From assembly GCA_000995065.1 (NCBI GenBank), contig LBWX01000002.1, positions 126,586 through 159,707 of the forward strand: a stretch of DNA of 33,122 nt. Direction: 5' to 3'. The notes below the pieces were generated by a model. It was given only the letters and a program-made list of their open reading frames with translations, was not told where the DNA came from and did not search any database. The DNA comes from a candidate division CPR2 bacterium GW2011_GWC2_39_35. GTDB taxonomy: Bacteria > Patescibacteriota > CPR2. Positions 30,790 through 33,122 of this stretch are shown here, in pieces. The position numbers were made by a program, and so were the translations under genes. Position 1 is the first letter of the stretch. Each line of letters opens with the position of its first letter.

Positions 30790-33122
30790 ATGAAAGACCG
30801 AATCCTTCTTATAGACGCCAATGCTCTGGTTCATCGGGCATATCATGCTCTACCAAGTCTTACTACCAAGGATGGTCAGCCTGTGGGGGCTATTTACGGA
30901 TTTTTTCAGATCTTTTTGAAAGCCGTTGGGGATCTTAAACCCAAATACGTAGTAATGGCTTTTGACACGCCGTCGCCGACTTTTAGGCACGAAATCTATA
31001 CGGATTACAAGGCTACGCGTCAGAAAGCGCCTGACGAGCTTTACGAGCAGTTTCCGGTAATAAAAGACATCATCGGTACTCTTAATTTGCCAATATTTGA
31101 AATTCCCGGTTTTGAAGCGGATGATATTGTGGGTACTCTGGCTCGTCAGGCAGAAGATCAGGGCTTAGAAACCATTATTGTTACGGGCGATTTGGACGAA
31201 GTTCAGCTGGTTACCGAAAATACCGAGGTTTACACCATGCGCAAAGGTTTTACGGACACGGTTATTTATCATATTGAAGAAGTAAAAAATCGTTTCCAGA
31301 TGATGCCAAGCCAGATTGTGGATTACAAAGCTCTTCGGGGCGATGCTTCTGATAATATCCCCGGAGTTCCCGGAATAGGTGAGAAAACAGCTACGGATTT
31401 GATTGTAAAGTTTGGCAGTCTGGACGGCATTTATAAAGCAGTTGAAGGCAACAGCCTTGAGATAAAAGATCGTGTAAAAAATACACTAAGTGAATATAGG
31501 GAACAAGCCTACTTGAGCCAAAAATTAGCTCAAATTAACACGCACGTTCCCCTAACGCTGGCCATTAACGATTCCGTTTTAGGTAATTTTGATCGAAACG
31601 AAGTGGTGCAAATGTTCCAAAAATTTGAGTTTCGGACTTTACTCTCTAAAATCCCGCAAAGCTTTATGGAAGAAACAAAGGAGCGAACCAAGGAATCAGC
31701 GTTTTTTAATTGCCATCATATTAAAGATTTTAAGGCCTTGGATGAGTTTATAAAAAGGGCCGAAAAAGAACCGGTTTGGATAATAGATACGGAAACCGAA
31801 TCCTTGGACCGTTTTAAACCGGAAATTGTGGGATTTAGTGTGGCATTTGATGCAAAAGAGGCCTGGTTTGCCCGTTTTAATAAGGATTTCCCCATAAAAG
31901 ACGTTTTGGCTAAAATAAAACCTTATCTTAAAAACCCAGACATCAAAAAAGTGGGTCATAATATCCGTTACGATTATTTTGTTTTTAGGGGTAACGGCAT
32001 TGAGCTTGCTCCCTTGTATTTCGACACCATGCTGGCGGCATATATCCTGGCTCCGGGCGACCGCCGTTATAACCTTGATGACCTTTCCTTCATGGAATTT
32101 GGTTACGAAAAAATCCATCTCCTTGATCTTATAGGCAAGGGTAGAGATCAGATTAAGGTGTCCGAGGTTCCGGAAGAGAAAATTCTTACTTATGCCTGTG
32201 AAGACGTAATTATGACCTATAAACTCTACGAAAAGTATAAGGAATCGCTGAAAAAAGAAACCCTTTCTAACATTTTTGAAGGGATAGAAATGCCGCTAGT
32301 GCCGGTGCTTGCCAGAATGGAAACAAACGGGGTTTTGGTTGACAGTAAAATTTTAAACGAAATGTCTAAGGACTTTGATGTAAAGATTAAAGAGCTTGAA
32401 AAAGAAATTCACGCCCAGGCCGGACAAGAATTTAACATAAATTCCCCGGCACAACTTAAGAAGATTCTTTTTGAGGATTTAGAGGTCCAAAAAAACGTAA
32501 GTAATGACAAGTGGCATGGTCCCAAAAAGGTTAAAACCGGCGGATATTCCACGGCGGCATCGGAACTTACCAAACTTAAAAATGCCCATCCGATTATCGG
32601 CAAAATATCTAAGTACCGGGAACTTACTAAACTTAAAAATACTTATATTGATACCTTGCCGGAGCTTTTAGGGGAAGACGGTCGAATTCACACCAGCTAC
32701 AATCAAACCGGAACGGCTACCGGACGGTTGTCATCATACGAACCTAACCTGCAAAACATCCCCATTAGAACGGAAATTGGCCGAGAAATAAGAAAGGCTT
32801 TTGTGGCGGGCAAGGGTAATGTTTTAGTATCTGCCGATTATTCTCAGATTGAATTGCGGCTTATTGCGGAGCTGGCTCAAGACGAAAGGATGATCAAGGC
32901 TTTTAACGAAGGTGCGGATATTCATACTAAAACGGCGGCGGAAATTGCGGGAATTGATATTAGAGATGTTTCTTATGAGCAGCGCCGGGCCGCAAAAGCC
33001 ATCAACTTTGGAGTGATTTATGGTATTTCGGCCCACGGCCTTACCGAATCTTTAGGTATTCCTAATGAAGAGGCCAAAAGTTATTTAAACCGGTATTTTG
33101 AAAATCATCCGGCAGTTAAAGA
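30790..33122 (+). CDS. polA: DNA polymerase I (5' part; runs off the window)
   Basis: The first 777 residues of a three-domain DNA polymerase I. The 5'-nuclease domain (about 1-290) has the ILLIDANALVHRAYHA start, EADDIVGTLA and GDASDNIPGVPGIGEKTA. The 3'-5' exonuclease domain keeps its catalytic residues: DTE (333-335), the GHNIRYD motif and YACED. So proofreading should be active, unlike in some CPR and Firmicute homologues. The polymerase domain shows TGTATGRLSS, motif A DYSQIELR from Asp683 and motif B RRAAKAINFGVIYG from Arg732; motif C lies beyond the window. No Shine-Dalgarno precedes the ATG at 30790, and the promoter is so close that the message is likely leaderless. It has no stop here because it is cut at the edge. 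Confidence 0.97.
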   Translation, partial: MKDRILLIDANALVHRAYHALPSLTTKDGQPVGAIYGFFQIFLKAVGDLKPKYVVMAFDTPSPTFRHEIYTDYKATRQKAPDELYEQFPVIKDIIGTLNLPIFEIPGFEADDIVGTLARQAEDQGLETIIVTGDLDEVQLVTENTEVYTMRKGFTDTVIYHIEEVKNRFQMMPSQIVDYKALRGDASDNIPGVPGIGEKTATDLIVKFGSLDGIYKAVEGNSLEIKDRVKNTLSEYREQAYLSQKLAQINTHVPLTLAINDSVLGNFDRNEVVQMFQKFEFRTLLSKIPQSFMEETKERTKESAFFNCHHIKDFKALDEFIKRAEKEPVWIIDTETESLDRFKPEIVGFSVAFDAKEAWFARFNKDFPIKDVLAKIKPYLKNPDIKKVGHNIRYDYFVFRGNGIELAPLYFDTMLAAYILAPGDRRYNLDDLSFMEFGYEKIHLLDLIGKGRDQIKVSEVPEEKILTYACEDVIMTYKLYEKYKESLKKETLSNIFEGIEMPLVPVLARMETNGVLVDSKILNEMSKDFDVKIKELEKEIHAQAGQEFNINSPAQLKKILFEDLEVQKNVSNDKWHGPKKVKTGGYSTAASELTKLKNAHPIIGKISKYRELTKLKNTYIDTLPELLGEDGRIHTSYNQTGTATGRLSSYEPNLQNIPIRTEIGREIRKAFVAGKGNVLVSADYSQIELRLIAELAQDERMIKAFNEGADIHTKTAAEIAGIDIRDVSYEQRRAAKAINFGVIYGISAHGLTESLGIPNEEAKSYLNRYFENHPAVK

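Overview
The window looks like a chromosomal segment of a small-genome bacterium, most likely a member of the Candidate Phyla Radiation (Patescibacteria). This is an inference from gene content and style: a Mur ligase without its usual N-terminal domain, a nucleotidyltransferase fused to a cupin-type phosphoglucose isomerase, no LPS genes, many one-gene transcription units, and intergenic spaces packed with short palindromic repeats. TGA is used as a stop (for example at 22041-22043 and 23824-23826), so the recoded CPR lineages are unlikely. Two ParB-binding (parS) sites at 1619-1634 and 2257-2272 suggest that the left end is near the replication origin.

Layout. 1-5700: a NUDIX hydrolase on the plus strand, then on the minus strand a membrane-anchored TPR protein, valS and tsaD. 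valS has a consensus promoter and a T-box antitermination leader. 5800-8270: a FemAB-like transferase and a MurE-like ligase (cell wall). 8270-9730: repeats plus a two-gene unit of tiny membrane proteins with its own promoter and terminator. 9733-13455: phosphomannomutase/phosphoglucomutase, then groES-groEL under a perfect CIRCE operator.

13456-18550 is the accessory part: seven unrecognised, soluble, probably helical proteins of about 105-174 residues and a 44-residue basic peptide, all on the plus strand. They have strong Shine-Dalgarno sites, two clear promoters, large terminators and about 470 nt of structured, apparently non-coding leader before 15910. This is the best candidate for an undescribed system; its function cannot be told from sequence alone.

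18685-26120: pyruvate kinase, the sugar nucleotidyltransferase/isomerase fusion, tRNA-Ser(GGA), a beta-lactamase-fold serine hydrolase overlapping a second NUDIX gene, a VKOR-like membrane protein, a short-chain dehydrogenase and a PNPOx-fold protein. 26271-29092: dnaG and rpoD in the classic macromolecular-synthesis order. 29140-30660: a rho-independent terminator, a second pair of tiny membrane-protein genes, repeats and an 88-residue unknown protein, all on the minus strand. 30790 to the end: polA, cut by the window edge and probably translated from a leaderless mRNA.
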